DNA from: Massilia agrisoli
GTDB lineage: Bacteria; Pseudomonadota; Gammaproteobacteria; Burkholderiales; Burkholderiaceae_D
Length of the DNA stretch: 64,000 nucleotides
Assembly: GCF_020831365.1 (NCBI RefSeq)
Contig: NZ_JAJHPV010000004.1
Coordinates: 248,001-312,000, forward strand
Direction of reading: 5' to 3'
Both the position numbers and the translations under genes were made by a program. Positions 54,114 through 64,000 of the stretch are shown one piece after another; positions within the stretch are counted from its first letter, which is position 1; each line of letters opens with the position of its first letter. The notes under the pieces were generated by a model that saw only the letters and a list, made by a program, of their open reading frames with translations, was not told the origin of the DNA and did no database searches.

Positions 54114-54281
54114 AGGAATGTAAGGAAGAGTTAAAGTGCGGCTATGGAGGGGCCTCTATAAGGTAGAATTGGGCCGCGCACCTGTACAGGACAGGTCGAT
54201 GGTAAGGTAGGCAACGGCATTGATGCAAGCGCTCTCTTATTTCCCAGACAAAACACGGCGAGCCCTTTTATTAGCTTATTG

Positions 54282-57200
54282 ATGCAGAACCGCGAACACG
54301 ACAACGCTCCAGCGCACGTACCAATCGCGGAACGCTGGCGCCGCCTCCGTGCGGCTTATCGCGTCTGCAACCAGGCCAGCCACCATGTGCTGGGGTTCAC
54401 CATCAAGCTGGTGTTGCTGGTCTACTTCGCGTTTACCATCGTCTTCCTGTTCCTGCGCTACGCGATCCTGCCGAACATCGATTACTACAAGGACGACATC
54501 GAACGGGCCGCCAGCCGCGCGCTGGGCAACCAGGTGTCGATCGCGCGCATCTACGCGTCGTGGCGCGGGCTGCGCCCCAACTTCTTCCTCGGCGACGTCA
54601 CGCTGCGCGACGCGCAAGGGCGCCAGGTGCTGGCGCTGCCGAGCGTCTCGGCCACGGTATCGTGGTGGAGCGTGCCGGCCGCCGACCTGCGCTTCCAGTC
54701 GCTTGAAATCATCCGCCCCGAGCTGGACGTGCGCCGCACCGCCGACGGCAAGCTGTATGTGGCCGGGGTGCTGCTGGCCGAAGGGCCGGGCGACACCGAC
54801 AGCGGCGACTGGGCCTTCAAGCAGCGCGAGATCGTGATCCGCGAGGGCAAGGTCAACTGGACCGACGAGAAGCGCGGCGCGCCCACGCTGGCGCTGTCTA
54901 ACGTTAGCATGCTGCTGGCGAACCGCTGGACCGAGCACCGCTTCGGCCTGCGCGCGACGCCGCCGGCCAGCCTGGCGCAGCCGATCGACATCCGCGCCGC
55001 GTTCTCGCACCCGCGCTTTGCGCGCCGCATCGCCGACCCGCGACAGTGGACCGGCGAACTGTATGCGGACGTGCGCCAGACCGACCTGGCGGGCTGGAAG
55101 CCGTACGTCGATTACCCGTTCGAAGTCAGCGGCGGCAAGGGATCCGTGCGCGCCTGGCTGACCCTGGACCACGCGCGCCTGGCCGGCTTTACCGCCGACG
55201 TCGGGCTGGTCGATGTCGATGCGCGCCTGCGCAAGACCTTGCCGCCGCTGGCGCTCAAGCGGGTCAGCGGGCGCATTTCCGCGAGCGAGACCATCCCGCG
55301 CGGCGCGGCGACCGGCAAGCCGACCTTCGGCGCGCATGGCCACACCGCCAGCCTGACCGGCTTTTCGGTCGAAACCGCCGACGGCCTGACCCTGCCGGCC
55401 ACCAGCATCAGCGAAACCTTCGTCCCTGCAAAAAAGGGCAAGCCGGAAACCATCACTGTCAGTGCCCGCACGCTCGACCTGGCCACCCTGGCCGCGGTGG
55501 GCACGCAACTGCCGCTGACCGATACCCAGCGCGCGATGCTGTCCGACTTCGGCCCGCGCGGCCGGGTCGAGAACCTGTCGGCGCAGTGGCAGGGCCAGTA
55601 CCCCGACATCAGCAGCTACCGCATCAAGGCGCGCATGGTCAACCTGGGCCTGAAGCCGCAGGCCGCGCGGCTGGCCCGGCCAAAGACGGCGGCCTCGCCT
55701 GGCGTGGCGGCGGCCCCTGCGATCCCGGGCTTTGACAAGCTGACCGGGACCATTGACGCCAGCGACAAGGGCGGCACCATCAACCTCGATTCGCAAGGCA
55801 CCGTGCTGCACCTGCCGGCATGGTTTGCCAAACCGGAAATGCGCTTCGACCAGCTGGACATGAAAGCGCGCTGGTCGTTCGAAGGCCAGGACCGCCTGCG
55901 GGTTGAAGTCGACAAGATGGACTTCGTGCAGGGATCGCTGACAGGCTCGCTGTCGGGCACCCACCTGCGCCCGCTGGCCGGCGTGCCGGGCAAGGCGCTG
56001 GGCACGGTCGACTTCAAGGGCAAGCTCGATGGATTCGAACTGAACCGGATTGGCGACTACCTGCCGCTGCAAACACCTCCGCACCTGCGCGACTGGCTGG
56101 TCGGCGCGCTCGAAGGCGGCACCGCCCACGATGTCGCGCTGACCTTGCGCGGCGAGCTGTCGCAGTTCCCGTTCCGCGCCCGTAACGCGGCCGAACGCGC
56201 GCGCGGCGAGTTCCGCGTGGCCGGCCGCATCGCCGACGGCAAGCTCAATTACTCGCCCAGCCTGCACGCGCCCGATGGCGTGGCGCCCCTGTGGCCGCAG
56301 GCCGAACGCATCGACGGCAGCTTCGTGTTCGAGCGCGCGCGCATGGAAATTCGCGCAGAACGCGCCGCCACGCTGGGCGTGGGCCTGGCCAACGTCAAGG
56401 CAGTGATCGCCGACCTCGCAGCGCCTGACAAGCTGCTGGAGATCGACGGCAGCGCCGCAGGCCCGATGCAGGAGTTCTTGCGTTACGTGGCGGCGAGCCC
56501 TGTGGCCGGATGGATCGGCCACTTTACCGACGACACGCGCGCCACCGGCAATGCGAAACTGGGCCTGAAACTGCTGCTGCCGCTGTCCCACCTGCCTGAC
56601 GCCAAGGTGCAGGGCAGCCTGCAGCTGATGAACAACGATGTGGTCCTGTTCGACGACATGCCGCCGGTGCGGGCGGCGATCGGCAAGATCGAGTTCTGGG
56701 AGCGCGGGGTCAACCTGTCGGGCGTGGGCGGCAGCTTTGTCGGCGGCCCCCTGTCCCTGACCGGGGGCACCCAGCGCGACGGCGCGATCGTGATCAAGCT
56801 GGGCGGCGCCTTGTCCGCCGAGGGCGTGCGCAAGACCTTCCCGTCGGCGGCGATGCAGCGCCTGGCCGGCTACCTGTCGGGCAGCACGCGCTACAGCGGC
56901 GCGGTCGAGGTGCGCGACCGCAAGGTACAGGTGACGGTTGACTCGACCCTGGCGGGACTGGGACTCGATTTCCCTTCGCCGCTGCGCAAGGCGGAAGCCG
57001 ATCCGCTGCCGCTGCGTTTTGTGATGAACGGCGCGCCCGGCGCCGACGGCGGCATTTCGCGCGACGACATCCGCCTGTCGCTGGGTACGGCGATTGCCGC
57101 GCGCTACGAGCGCCAGCGGCAGGGCAGGGAACCGTGGCGGGTGCTGCGTGGCGGCATCGGCGTCAACACACCCGCCCCCGAACCCGACAGCGGGGTAATG

Positions 57201-58457
57201 ATCAATGTCAGCATGAAGTCGCTGAACGTGGACCAGTGGATCGCCATCAGCAGGAGCATCGGCGGGCCGAAACCGGAACGCGCCGACCCGGCGGCAAGCG
57301 GCGGGCTTAACCTGTCGAGCTACATCATTCCTGACGTGATGGCGGCGCGCGCCAATGAACTGATCATTGGCGACCGCAAGCTGGCCGAAGTGGTGGTCGG
57401 CGCCTCGCACCAGAACGATACCTGGCAAGCCAGCATCGACTCGCGCCAGGTGTCCGGCCACGTCACCTGGGCCGAGTCGGCGACCGGCCAGGGCCTGGGC
57501 AAGGTCACCGCGCGGCTGGCCTCGCTGGTGATTCCGGAATCGGCCGCCGAGGAAGTCAAGAGCCTGCTGGAGGCCGACCGCGGCGCCGCGGCCAGCATTC
57601 CGGGCCTGGATATCGTCGCCGAGCGCTTCGAACTGTTCAACAAACAACTGGGCAGGCTGGAACTGCTGGCCAGCAACGCGCAGGCGCTGGCCGGGCGCGA
57701 GTGGCGGGTCAATAAACTGACCTTGACCAATCCTGACGGCAGGCTGAGCGGCACGGGCAAGTGGCTGACCAAGGACGGCAAGAGCAGCACCAGCCTGAAC
57801 TTCGTCATCGACATCGCCGATGCCGGCAAGCTGCTCGACCGGTTCGGCTTCCCCGAAACGCTACGCCGCGGCAAGGGCAAACTGAGCGGCGATATCGCCT
57901 GGAACGGGCTGCCTTATGCGCTCGACATCCCGACGCTGTCGGGCCAGGTCAACCTCGATGTCGAGTCGGGCCAGTTTTTGAAGCAGGACCCGGGTGCGGC
58001 CAAGCTGCTCGGCGTGCTCAGCCTGCAAGCGCTGCCGCGCCTGCTCAAGCTCGATTTCAAGGATGTGTTTTCGGAAGGCCTCGCATTTGACGGCATCAGC
58101 GCCGACGCCATCATCAGCAAGGGCTTGCTGCGGACCGATAACCTGAAAATGTGGGGCGTCGCCGCCACGGTGTTGATGGACGGCACTGCCGATATTGCAA
58201 ACGAGTCGACCAATCTCCATGTGGTCGTTATCCCTGAGTTTAACCTGGGTACCGGGCCGCTGGTGTATGCGCTGGCGGTCAATCCCGTGGTCGGGATCGG
58301 CAGTTTCCTGGCCCAGCTTTTCCTGCGCGCACCCGTGATGAAGGCGCTGACCTACGAGATGCAGATTACCGGTCCGTGGAAATCGCCCGTCATCAAGCGG
58401 CTGGGCGCGCCGAAGCCGGCGGTCCCGGCGGCCCCACCGAAGGCGGAGAAAAAATGA
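54282..58457 (+). CDS. yhdP: YhdP family (TIGR02099, AsmA-like) envelope protein
   Basis: 1391 aa from the ATG at 54282; a TTG at 54279 is the alternative. A short cytoplasmic N-terminus precedes one membrane helix (about 38-62, FTIKLVLLVYFAFTIVFLFL) and a very long periplasmic domain. This is the TIGR02099/DUF3971 plan: RASALGNQVSI-like entry, repeated beta-rich segments, and a C-terminal hydrophobic stretch (GTGPLVYALAVNPVVGIGSF). YhdP-type proteins are thought to bridge inner and outer membranes and move phospholipids. Its TGA overlaps the nitrilase-family ATG. Confidence 0.92.
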   Translation: MQNREHDNAPAHVPIAERWRRLRAAYRVCNQASHHVLGFTIKLVLLVYFAFTIVFLFLRYAILPNIDYYKDDIERAASRALGNQVSIARIYASWRGLRPNFFLGDVTLRDAQGRQVLALPSVSATVSWWSVPAADLRFQSLEIIRPELDVRRTADGKLYVAGVLLAEGPGDTDSGDWAFKQREIVIREGKVNWTDEKRGAPTLALSNVSMLLANRWTEHRFGLRATPPASLAQPIDIRAAFSHPRFARRIADPRQWTGELYADVRQTDLAGWKPYVDYPFEVSGGKGSVRAWLTLDHARLAGFTADVGLVDVDARLRKTLPPLALKRVSGRISASETIPRGAATGKPTFGAHGHTASLTGFSVETADGLTLPATSISETFVPAKKGKPETITVSARTLDLATLAAVGTQLPLTDTQRAMLSDFGPRGRVENLSAQWQGQYPDISSYRIKARMVNLGLKPQAARLARPKTAASPGVAAAPAIPGFDKLTGTIDASDKGGTINLDSQGTVLHLPAWFAKPEMRFDQLDMKARWSFEGQDRLRVEVDKMDFVQGSLTGSLSGTHLRPLAGVPGKALGTVDFKGKLDGFELNRIGDYLPLQTPPHLRDWLVGALEGGTAHDVALTLRGELSQFPFRARNAAERARGEFRVAGRIADGKLNYSPSLHAPDGVAPLWPQAERIDGSFVFERARMEIRAERAATLGVGLANVKAVIADLAAPDKLLEIDGSAAGPMQEFLRYVAASPVAGWIGHFTDDTRATGNAKLGLKLLLPLSHLPDAKVQGSLQLMNNDVVLFDDMPPVRAAIGKIEFWERGVNLSGVGGSFVGGPLSLTGGTQRDGAIVIKLGGALSAEGVRKTFPSAAMQRLAGYLSGSTRYSGAVEVRDRKVQVTVDSTLAGLGLDFPSPLRKAEADPLPLRFVMNGAPGADGGISRDDIRLSLGTAIAARYERQRQGREPWRVLRGGIGVNTPAPEPDSGVMINVSMKSLNVDQWIAISRSIGGPKPERADPAASGGLNLSSYIIPDVMAARANELIIGDRKLAEVVVGASHQNDTWQASIDSRQVSGHVTWAESATGQGLGKVTARLASLVIPESAAEEVKSLLEADRGAAASIPGLDIVAERFELFNKQLGRLELLASNAQALAGREWRVNKLTLTNPDGRLSGTGKWLTKDGKSSTSLNFVIDIADAGKLLDRFGFPETLRRGKGKLSGDIAWNGLPYALDIPTLSGQVNLDVESGQFLKQDPGAAKLLGVLSLQALPRLLKLDFKDVFSEGLAFDGISADAIISKGLLRTDNLKMWGVAATVLMDGTADIANESTNLHVVVIPEFNLGTGPLVYALAVNPVVGIGSFLAQLFLRAPVMKALTYEMQITGPWKSPVIKRLGAPKPAVPAAPPKAEKK

Positions 58458-59251
58458 GCAAGGTTGCTGCAGTACAGATGGTATCCACGCCCAGCGTTCC
58501 AGAGAACATCGCCACCGCGCGCCGGCTCGTTGCCGAGGCGGCCGCCGGCGGCGCCGAGCTGGTGACCTTGCCGGAATACTGGCCGATCATGGGCATGTCG
58601 GACGCCGACAAGGTGTCGCACGCCGAACAGCCTGGCAATGGGCCGATCCAGGATTTCATGGCGGAAACGGCCAAGGAACATGGGATCTGGCTGATCGGCG
58701 GCACCTTGCCGCTGGTGTCGCCGGACGCCACCAGGGTGATGAATACCACCCTGGTGTACGGTCCGGACGGCAAACCGGTGAGCCGTTACGACAAGATCCA
58801 CCTATTCGGCTTTACCAAGGGCAAGGAATCCTATGACGAAGCGCGCACCATCGTGCCTGGCGGATCGGTCGGCACCTTCGAAGCGCCGTTTGGCCGGGTC
58901 GGCCTGTCGGTCTGCTACGACCTGCGCTTCCCCGAGCTCTACCGCGCGATGGGCGACTGCGTGCTGATCGTGGTCCCGGCCGCGTTCACCCACACCACCG
59001 GTATGGCGCACTGGGAAGTCCTGCTGCGCGCCCGCGCCATCGAAAACCAGTGCTACGTGCTGGCCTCGGCCCAGGGCGGCACCCACGCCAATGGCCGCCG
59101 CACCTTCGGCCACAGCATGCTGGTCGATCCCTGGGGCGAAGTCAAAGCCGTGCTGAACGAGGGCGAAGGCGTGATCGAAGGCGATATCGACCTGGCTTAC
59201 CTCGCCAGCGTCCGCGAAAGCTTGCCAGCGCTCAAGCATCGCAAGATGTGA
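58454..59251 (+). CDS. Nitrilase-superfamily amidohydrolase (Nit/omega-amidase type)
   Basis: 265 aa from the ATG at 58454 ([15 protein letters not shown]); an upstream extension lies inside yhdP. The catalytic Glu-Lys-Cys triad is visible: [18 protein letters not shown] and [14 protein letters not shown]. The segments match the Nit1/YafV-type deaminated-glutathione or omega-amidases; the exact substrate is inferred. It is fused in translation to yhdP by ATGA and followed by tldD after 60 bases; this order is common in betaproteobacteria. Confidence 0.92.
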   Translation: MSKVAAVQMVSTPSVPENIATARRLVAEAAAGGAELVTLPEYWPIMGMSDADKVSHAEQPGNGPIQDFMAETAKEHGIWLIGGTLPLVSPDATRVMNTTLVYGPDGKPVSRYDKIHLFGFTKGKESYDEARTIVPGGSVGTFEAPFGRVGLSVCYDLRFPELYRAMGDCVLIVVPAAFTHTTGMAHWEVLLRARAIENQCYVLASAQGGTHANGRRTFGHSMLVDPWGEVKAVLNEGEGVIEGDIDLAYLASVRESLPALKHRKM

Positions 59252-59311
59252 GGCAATGTAAAAAATCTGCTTGTGGCACAATGGCCGCTACTTAAGCGAA
59301 AGACCCGCACA

Positions 59312-60772
59312 ATGAAACCATTCGAACCCAATCTCTCCTCCCTGGCAGTCGCGCGCGATGTGCTGCTGACGCCGTTCGGCCTGGACGAAGGCAAGATCCT
59401 CACGACCCTGGGCACGATGTTCACGCACAAGGTCGACTACGCCGACTTGTACTTCCAGTTCACCAAGAGCGAAGGCTGGAGCCTGGAAGAAGGCATCGTC
59501 AAGACCGGCAGCTTCTCGATCGACCAGGGCGTCGGCGTGCGCGCGATCTCGGGCGACAAGACGGCGTTCTCGTACTCGGATGAAATCTCGGAAAGCGCGT
59601 TGCTGGACGCGGCCGCCGCGACGCGCACGATCGCGCGCGCAGGTTCGGGCAAGATCAAGGTGGCAGGCGGCATGACCCAGCAGGGCGGCCGCTCGCTGTA
59701 CCTGCCCAACGACCCGCTGGCATCGCTGGATGCGACCGCCAAGGTCAAGCTGCTCGAACGGGTTGAAAAAATGGCGCGCGCCAAAGATCCGCGCGTCGTG
59801 CAGGTGATGGCGGGCCTGGCCGGCGAATACGACGTGGTGCTCGTTGCGCGCAGCGACGGCGTGCTGGCGGCAGACATTCGTCCGCTGGTGCGTGTGTCGG
59901 TGACGGTGATCGTCGAACAGAACGGCCGCCGCGAAACCGGTTCCTCGGGTGGCGGCGGGCGCTACGACTACGGCTACTTTACCGATGCCGTGCTCGACAC
60001 CTACGCCACCGAAGCGGTCAAGTCGGCGGTCGTCAACCTCGACGCGCGTCCGGCGCCGGCCGGCCCGATGACCATCGTGCTCGGCCCGGGCTGGCCTGGC
60101 GTGCTGCTGCACGAAGCGATCGGCCACGGCCTCGAAGGCGACTTCAACCGCAAGGGCTCGTCGACGTTCTCCGGACGTATCGGTGAACGTGTGGCGGCCA
60201 AGGGCGTGACGGTGGTGGACGATGGCACGCTGGCGGACCGCCGCGGCTCGCTGAACATGGACGACGAAGGCAATCCGACCCAGTGCACCACCCTGATCGA
60301 AGACGGCATTTTGCGCGGCTACATCCAGGACACGATGAACGCGCGCCTGATGAAAATGCCGATCACCGGCAACGCGCGGCGCGAATCGTTCGCGCACCTG
60401 CCGATGCCGCGCATGACCAATACCTACATGCTCGGCGGCGACAAGGACCCTGAGGAGATCCTGGCGTCGGTCAAGAATGGCCTGTACGCCGTCAACTTCG
60501 GCGGCGGCCAGGTGGATATCACCAACGGCAAGTTCGTGTTCTCGGCCAGCGAAGCGTACATGATCGAGAATGGCAAGGTCACCTATCCGGTCAAGGGCGC
60601 GACCCTGATCGGCAATGGCCCGGACGTGCTCAACCGCGTATCGATGATCGGCAACGACATGCGCCTTGATTCAGGCGTTGGCGTGTGCGGCAAAGAAGGG
60701 CAGAGCGTGCCGGTGGGCGTGGGCCAGCCGACCTTGCGCATTGAAGAAGTGACGGTAGGCGGCACGGCCTGA
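59312..60772 (+). CDS. tldD: Metalloprotease TldD
   Basis: 486 aa from the ATG at 59312 ([16 protein letters not shown]). The zinc motif HExxxH is present in [15 protein letters not shown] (residues near 265-270), followed by [11 protein letters not shown] and a C-terminal Cys/Gly-rich segment [20 protein letters not shown]. TldD forms a heterodimer with TldE (PmbA) that cleaves peptides; tldE is not in this window. It follows the nitrilase-family gene on the same strand, and REP copy E follows it. Confidence 0.97.
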   Translation: MKPFEPNLSSLAVARDVLLTPFGLDEGKILTTLGTMFTHKVDYADLYFQFTKSEGWSLEEGIVKTGSFSIDQGVGVRAISGDKTAFSYSDEISESALLDAAAATRTIARAGSGKIKVAGGMTQQGGRSLYLPNDPLASLDATAKVKLLERVEKMARAKDPRVVQVMAGLAGEYDVVLVARSDGVLAADIRPLVRVSVTVIVEQNGRRETGSSGGGGRYDYGYFTDAVLDTYATEAVKSAVVNLDARPAPAGPMTIVLGPGWPGVLLHEAIGHGLEGDFNRKGSSTFSGRIGERVAAKGVTVVDDGTLADRRGSLNMDDEGNPTQCTTLIEDGILRGYIQDTMNARLMKMPITGNARRESFAHLPMPRMTNTYMLGGDKDPEEILASVKNGLYAVNFGGGQVDITNGKFVFSASEAYMIENGKVTYPVKGATLIGNGPDVLNRVSMIGNDMRLDSGVGVCGKEGQSVPVGVGQPTLRIEEVTVGGTA

Positions 60773-60774
60773 AT

Positions 60775-60861
60775 CACCGTCGTTCCCGCGGAGGCGGGAA
60801 CCCATGCCGACGCGGCTCTGGCATCGCTGTATGGGTTCCCGCTTTCGCGGGAACGACGAGC
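60775..60861. repeat. REP-like palindromic element, copy E
   Basis: CGTTCCCGCGGAGGCGGGAAC (about 60781-60801) and GTTCCCGCTTTCGCGGGAAC (about 60835-60854) form two hairpins, joined by complementary CCCAT...ATGGG parts into a larger palindrome. It lies between convergent tldD and TonB receptor 4. Confidence 0.87.
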
Positions 60862-60877
60862 GTGGCCTGGCGCCGCA

Positions 60878-63733
60878 TCAGAACCTGTACCTCACCCCCA
60901 CGTTAAAGAACCGGCCGATCGCCCCCTGCGTGTCCAGCGGGTTGAACGCCTGCGCGCCGTACGTCAGCGGGTCGAGCGGCGCGATCTCGTCGAACAGGTT
61001 CTGCACCGATCCGAACACCTCCAGCTTCGGCATCGCCATCCAGCGCAAGGTCAGGTCCACAGTGGTAAAGGACGGCAGCTCGCAACCCGTCGGCGCGTCT
61101 TCACCGTTGGCAAAATGGCTGGCGCATCCTTCCGGATCATTTTCAAAGAAGGTGTTCTTCAGGTTGCCGCGGAAGTTGAGGTTGGCCGATACCTTCCATA
61201 CATCACGCTCCCACGACAGCCGGAAGTTGACCCGGTCGTCCGGCGTACCAATGCAGTTGGTGACGTCGCAGTTGCCGTGCGTGCCGGCGAAGTCGCGCGA
61301 CGTGCCGTCCTGCTCGGTGCGCAGCCACCTGAACAGGTGCGTCCACTTGGTATCGAGCACGAAGCCGCTGACCCTGCCCACGCTGAAGCCCTGGCGGAAT
61401 TCCACGTCCACGCCACGCACCTCGCTCTGCGCGGAATTGACGTAGCTGGCAAGTACCGCGGTGATCTGGCCCGGGTCGCCCGGAATGCCAGGATCGGCAG
61501 TGGTCGGGTCGCGCGCCACCCGGCCGCCGGCAATCGCCGCGTCGATCTGCTCCTGGTTGATCTCGTTCTTGCGCTTGATCTCCCAGACGTCAACGGCGAT
61601 GTTGGTGCGCGGGTAGGGATCCCATATCACGCCGAGGTTGATGGTGCGCGCCTTCTCCGGGCTCAGTGCCGGGTTGGGCGAGGTGATGATCGCCACGCTG
61701 GCCGGGTCGCAGGCCGATTCCACACCCAGGCCACAGCGCAGCGGGTCGGTCGCGGTGGAGAAGGCCGCCAGGCCGCCGACGCCGTTTTCCGCCGTGCTCG
61801 GGGCGCGGAAGCCGCGCGCGTAGGTGCCGCGTGCCGCAAAGGACTTGACGGGCGACCACTTGAAACCGAATTTCGGGGTGTACGAGTCGCCGGCGTCGCT
61901 GTAATGGTCGCCGCGCAGCGCGGCCGACAGTTCCACCGTCTTGTGGACCGGGGCGAGCACCTCGGCGTACAGCGCGCCCACGTTGCGGGCGCCGTCGTAG
62001 GCGGAATAACCGAGGCCGATGATGTTGCCGCGCTCGGTACCGGAAGTCGGTTCGAGCCTGGCTTCCTCGCGCCGGAACTCGCCGCCTACCGCCACGCCGA
62101 TCGGCCCGCCGGCCAGCTGGCCGAAGTCGCGCGTGCCTTTCAGGTCGATCTGCGCCACGCGCGTCCTGGCGTCGTTGGAGATCGTCGGCGACAGTGCGGC
62201 ATACATGGCCGGCGAGTTCAGTCCGGCGTTCTCTGCAATGCGCCAGATCGTGCCCTGCGGCAGCCCGAGGTAAGCCGGATTCTGGGCCGCCGCCGCCATG
62301 TTGGCCAGGGTCGGGTTGAGCAGGGCGAAGGCGACGTCGCGCTGGAGGAAGCCGGTGCGCTCGTTGGAGACCTCGTTCTGCGAGAACAGCAGGCCGGTGT
62401 CGATCTCCCAGCCGGCGACCTGTCCTTTCGCGCCGGCGACGAAACGGATGAAATCGGACTCGATGCTGCTGCCGCGCGGGCCCACATCGGCGGCCAGGTA
62501 GCGCAGCCGCGCGGCGCTGCCGAAGTACGGGTTGTCGGGATGCGCGGCGCCGAGGGCGACCGCGGCATTGCTGACCGGTCCGCCGGGGAAGCCGACGTTG
62601 GCGTTGACGCCGGAGGGCGTGGTGAACGACTCCGATTCGCTGTTGTAGAGGTTCAGTTCGCCGTAGACCTGCCAGGTCGGGTTGAGCTGCATGGTGCCGC
62701 GCGCGAAGAAGTTGAGGCGTTCCTGGCTGGGCTGGATCTGGTTATACACCAGCGTGCTGTCGATCAGGCAGCCGCCCAGCGGGTCGCCTTGCGGATGGCT
62801 GGTGAAGTTCGGGCAGGCCGCGGCCGGGAACAGGCGGGTGAAGCCGGTGCCGGGACCGAGGTTGCCGCGGTTGTGGTACTCGAGGGTGGCCGGGTTGCGC
62901 ACGTTGCCGTTGATGGCGCTGCCGGCCAGGTTGGTGTCGATGATCGCGCCGGTGCCCCCCAGCGCCTGCTGCGCGCTGTAGCCCCAGTTGCGCAGGTCGA
63001 CCCGGCCGATGTGGCCGCGGTCGGCGCGGTCGCGGTACCAGATCTCGTCGCGCTTGCCGTATTCAAGGCTCATCAGCACGTTGAAGCGGTCGTTGTCGAT
63101 GTCGCCGAAACCGTGGGCGACAGCGACCACGGTGTCGTTGCCGTCGCCCTCCTCGGACTGGCCGTAGCTGGCGCGCGCGCTGGTGCCGGTAAAGTCGCGC
63201 CGCAGAATAACGTTGACCACGCCGGCGATCGCGTCCGAGCCATACAGCGACGAGGCGCCGGTCTTGAGCACCTCGACCCGTTCGATGGCTTCGGATGGAA
63301 TGATGTTCAGGTCGGCGAACATTTTCTGGCCGTCGTCGGCCAGGCCGTACGGCGCCACGCGGCGGCCGTTGATCAAGACCAGGGTGGAGGCGGCGCCCAG
63401 GCCGCGCAGCGAGATGCCCGAGGCGCCCGCCGCGAAGCCGCTGCCGAAGCTCATCGGCACCGATCCCTGGTTGTCGACCGCCAGCGTCTGCAACAGTTCA
63501 GCGACGGTGGTCTTGCCCGAGCGCTCGATGTCGGCGCGGTTCAGGGTCAGCACCGACGATGAGGTTTCGGCTTCCGCGCGCCGGATCAGGGTGCCGGTGA
63601 CCTCGACGCGGGCGATCGGTCCGGTGGGTTGGGCCTGTTGCGCATGCACTGGCAGGACCAGGGCAGCAAGGCCGAGCGCGCTTCCGCCGGCAAACAAGGG
63701 GCGGAGTAGACGTGACAGGACTGTTTCTTTCAT
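60878..63733 (-). CDS. TonB-dependent receptor 4
   Basis: 951 aa. Signal peptide (about 1-31, ending PVHAQQA), then IARVEVTGTLIRRAE, a TonB-box-like start, and a plug (about 50-165) with KTTVAELLQTLAVDNQG, ISLRGLGAASTLVLINGRRV and GASSLYGSDAIAGVVNVIL. The barrel ends VGVRYRF with Phe. CTGGAG lies upstream of the ATG at 63733. It has the plan of receptors 1 and 3. No gene for transport across the inner membrane is adjacent. A palindrome (63788-63807) lies just upstream. Confidence 0.92.
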   Translation of the reverse strand: MKETVLSRLLRPLFAGGSALGLAALVLPVHAQQAQPTGPIARVEVTGTLIRRAEAETSSSVLTLNRADIERSGKTTVAELLQTLAVDNQGSVPMSFGSGFAAGASGISLRGLGAASTLVLINGRRVAPYGLADDGQKMFADLNIIPSEAIERVEVLKTGASSLYGSDAIAGVVNVILRRDFTGTSARASYGQSEEGDGNDTVVAVAHGFGDIDNDRFNVLMSLEYGKRDEIWYRDRADRGHIGRVDLRNWGYSAQQALGGTGAIIDTNLAGSAINGNVRNPATLEYHNRGNLGPGTGFTRLFPAAACPNFTSHPQGDPLGGCLIDSTLVYNQIQPSQERLNFFARGTMQLNPTWQVYGELNLYNSESESFTTPSGVNANVGFPGGPVSNAAVALGAAHPDNPYFGSAARLRYLAADVGPRGSSIESDFIRFVAGAKGQVAGWEIDTGLLFSQNEVSNERTGFLQRDVAFALLNPTLANMAAAAQNPAYLGLPQGTIWRIAENAGLNSPAMYAALSPTISNDARTRVAQIDLKGTRDFGQLAGGPIGVAVGGEFRREEARLEPTSGTERGNIIGLGYSAYDGARNVGALYAEVLAPVHKTVELSAALRGDHYSDAGDSYTPKFGFKWSPVKSFAARGTYARGFRAPSTAENGVGGLAAFSTATDPLRCGLGVESACDPASVAIITSPNPALSPEKARTINLGVIWDPYPRTNIAVDVWEIKRKNEINQEQIDAAIAGGRVARDPTTADPGIPGDPGQITAVLASYVNSAQSEVRGVDVEFRQGFSVGRVSGFVLDTKWTHLFRWLRTEQDGTSRDFAGTHGNCDVTNCIGTPDDRVNFRLSWERDVWKVSANLNFRGNLKNTFFENDPEGCASHFANGEDAPTGCELPSFTTVDLTLRWMAMPKLEVFGSVQNLFDEIAPLDPLTYGAQAFNPLDTQGAIGRFFNVGVRYRF

Positions 63734-63787
63734 TTATGAGCTCCAGGGAACGGATGAGTGACGCCTGTGCCGATTGTTGTGCTTGCC

Positions 63788-63807
63788 TTGTTGAGTTTGG
63801 TCAACAA
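63788..63807. promoter_or_regulatory. Palindrome upstream of TonB receptor 4
   Basis: TTGTTGA-N6-TCAACAA is a perfect inverted repeat about 55 bases upstream of the receptor start, the layout expected of a dimeric repressor operator. The rest of the segment to 64000 shows no gene. Confidence 0.4.
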
Positions 63808-64000
63808 ATCCGAGGAGAAACATGCAAGCGATTTGATCAACAGCAGGGCCGGGCAGGGGGCCAGGTGATCCGAGTTTTGCACCCGTCCCGGCGGCACGGC
63901 TGATGCGGATCAAGGTTAGCGGCCTTAGCGGCCCAAGTGTGGGGAGGCCGCAACCGAGTGGCCGGAAAAGGCGGCGGCATCAGGCGCGCTGCAAGCAGGC

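Noticed and set aside
63712-63903. A 63-codon frame at the right end of the window
   Set aside because: It overlaps the start and upstream region of TonB receptor 4 and has no coding character.
1-64000. CRISPR arrays, insertion sequences, integrases, rRNA genes and phage genes
   Set aside because: No regularly spaced direct repeats, transposase or integrase motifs (DDE, Tyr recombinase), rRNA segments or phage structural genes were found.

Overview
The window reads as a chromosomal segment of a high-GC betaproteobacterium, most likely Oxalobacteraceae of the Massilia/Duganella/Telluria type. This is inferred from gene content and order: ispB divergent from rplU-rpmA-obgE, nth with a lone rsxB, intracellular polyhydroxyalkanoate (PHA) genes, the glnE-yhdP-nitrilase-tldD run, an S8 protease under a c-di-GMP riboswitch, and four large TonB-dependent receptors. 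I see no rRNA, CRISPR array, prophage or complete insertion sequence. One tRNA (tRNA-Pro CGG) is present.

Layout. 1-5.1 kb: a GEMM-I riboswitch and secreted S8 protease, a tiny two-gene unit (86 aa plus a 36-aa membrane peptide), and a DUF6345 gene followed by an unknown gene. 5.1-6.9 kb: an accessory-looking pair, a HEPN-like/LOTUS protein and a zinc-ribbon protein, lying against the 3' end of tRNA-Pro. 6.9-18.2 kb: housekeeping genes (ispB, rplU, rpmA, obgE, proB, a DUF4272 gene, MYG1, nth, rsxB, phaZ, a ferredoxin-NADP reductase-like gene, fdxA). 18.3-23.6 kb: an M4-like protease coupled to an emfourin-type inhibitor, an antiporter, a PHA-system protein, ACBP, an FKBP isomerase and an EI24 protein. 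24-29.2 kb: a divergent class A PBP-like protein, a TAXI substrate-binding protein and a rhodanese. 29.3-35.2 kb: the nitrogen block glnA-(DUF4124)-ntrB-ntrC with tandem NtrC sites and a sigma-54 promoter, then corA. 35.5-46.8 kb: three TonB-dependent receptors around an FAD-dependent oxidoreductase. 46.9-60.8 kb: rsmE, tkt, gap, glnE, a YhdP-family gene, a nitrilase-family gene and tldD. 60.9-63.7 kb: a fourth TonB-dependent receptor.

How the parts connect. Nitrogen control is well represented: glutamine synthetase keeps its adenylylation tyrosine, GlnE (its modifier) is about 20 kb away, and NtrBC sits downstream of glnA behind NtrC/sigma-54 signals. PHA metabolism is represented by PhaZ with a Cys nucleophile and a PHA-granule-region protein. 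Surface nutrient acquisition is represented by the TonB receptors and the secreted protease.

Non-coding structure stands out. Five palindromic REP/MITE-like elements with a GTTCCCGCG...CGCGGGAAC core sit at 3' ends of genes. Two of them are inverted copies of one longer element flanking rsmE-tkt-gap. Two other long inverted repeats form a second family. The items most worth following up are the HEPN-like/LOTUS plus zinc-ribbon pair, the riboswitch with an RBS-masking hairpin, the coupled protease-inhibitor pair, and the inverted MITE-like copies. All calls come from reading the sequence; no database search was run.
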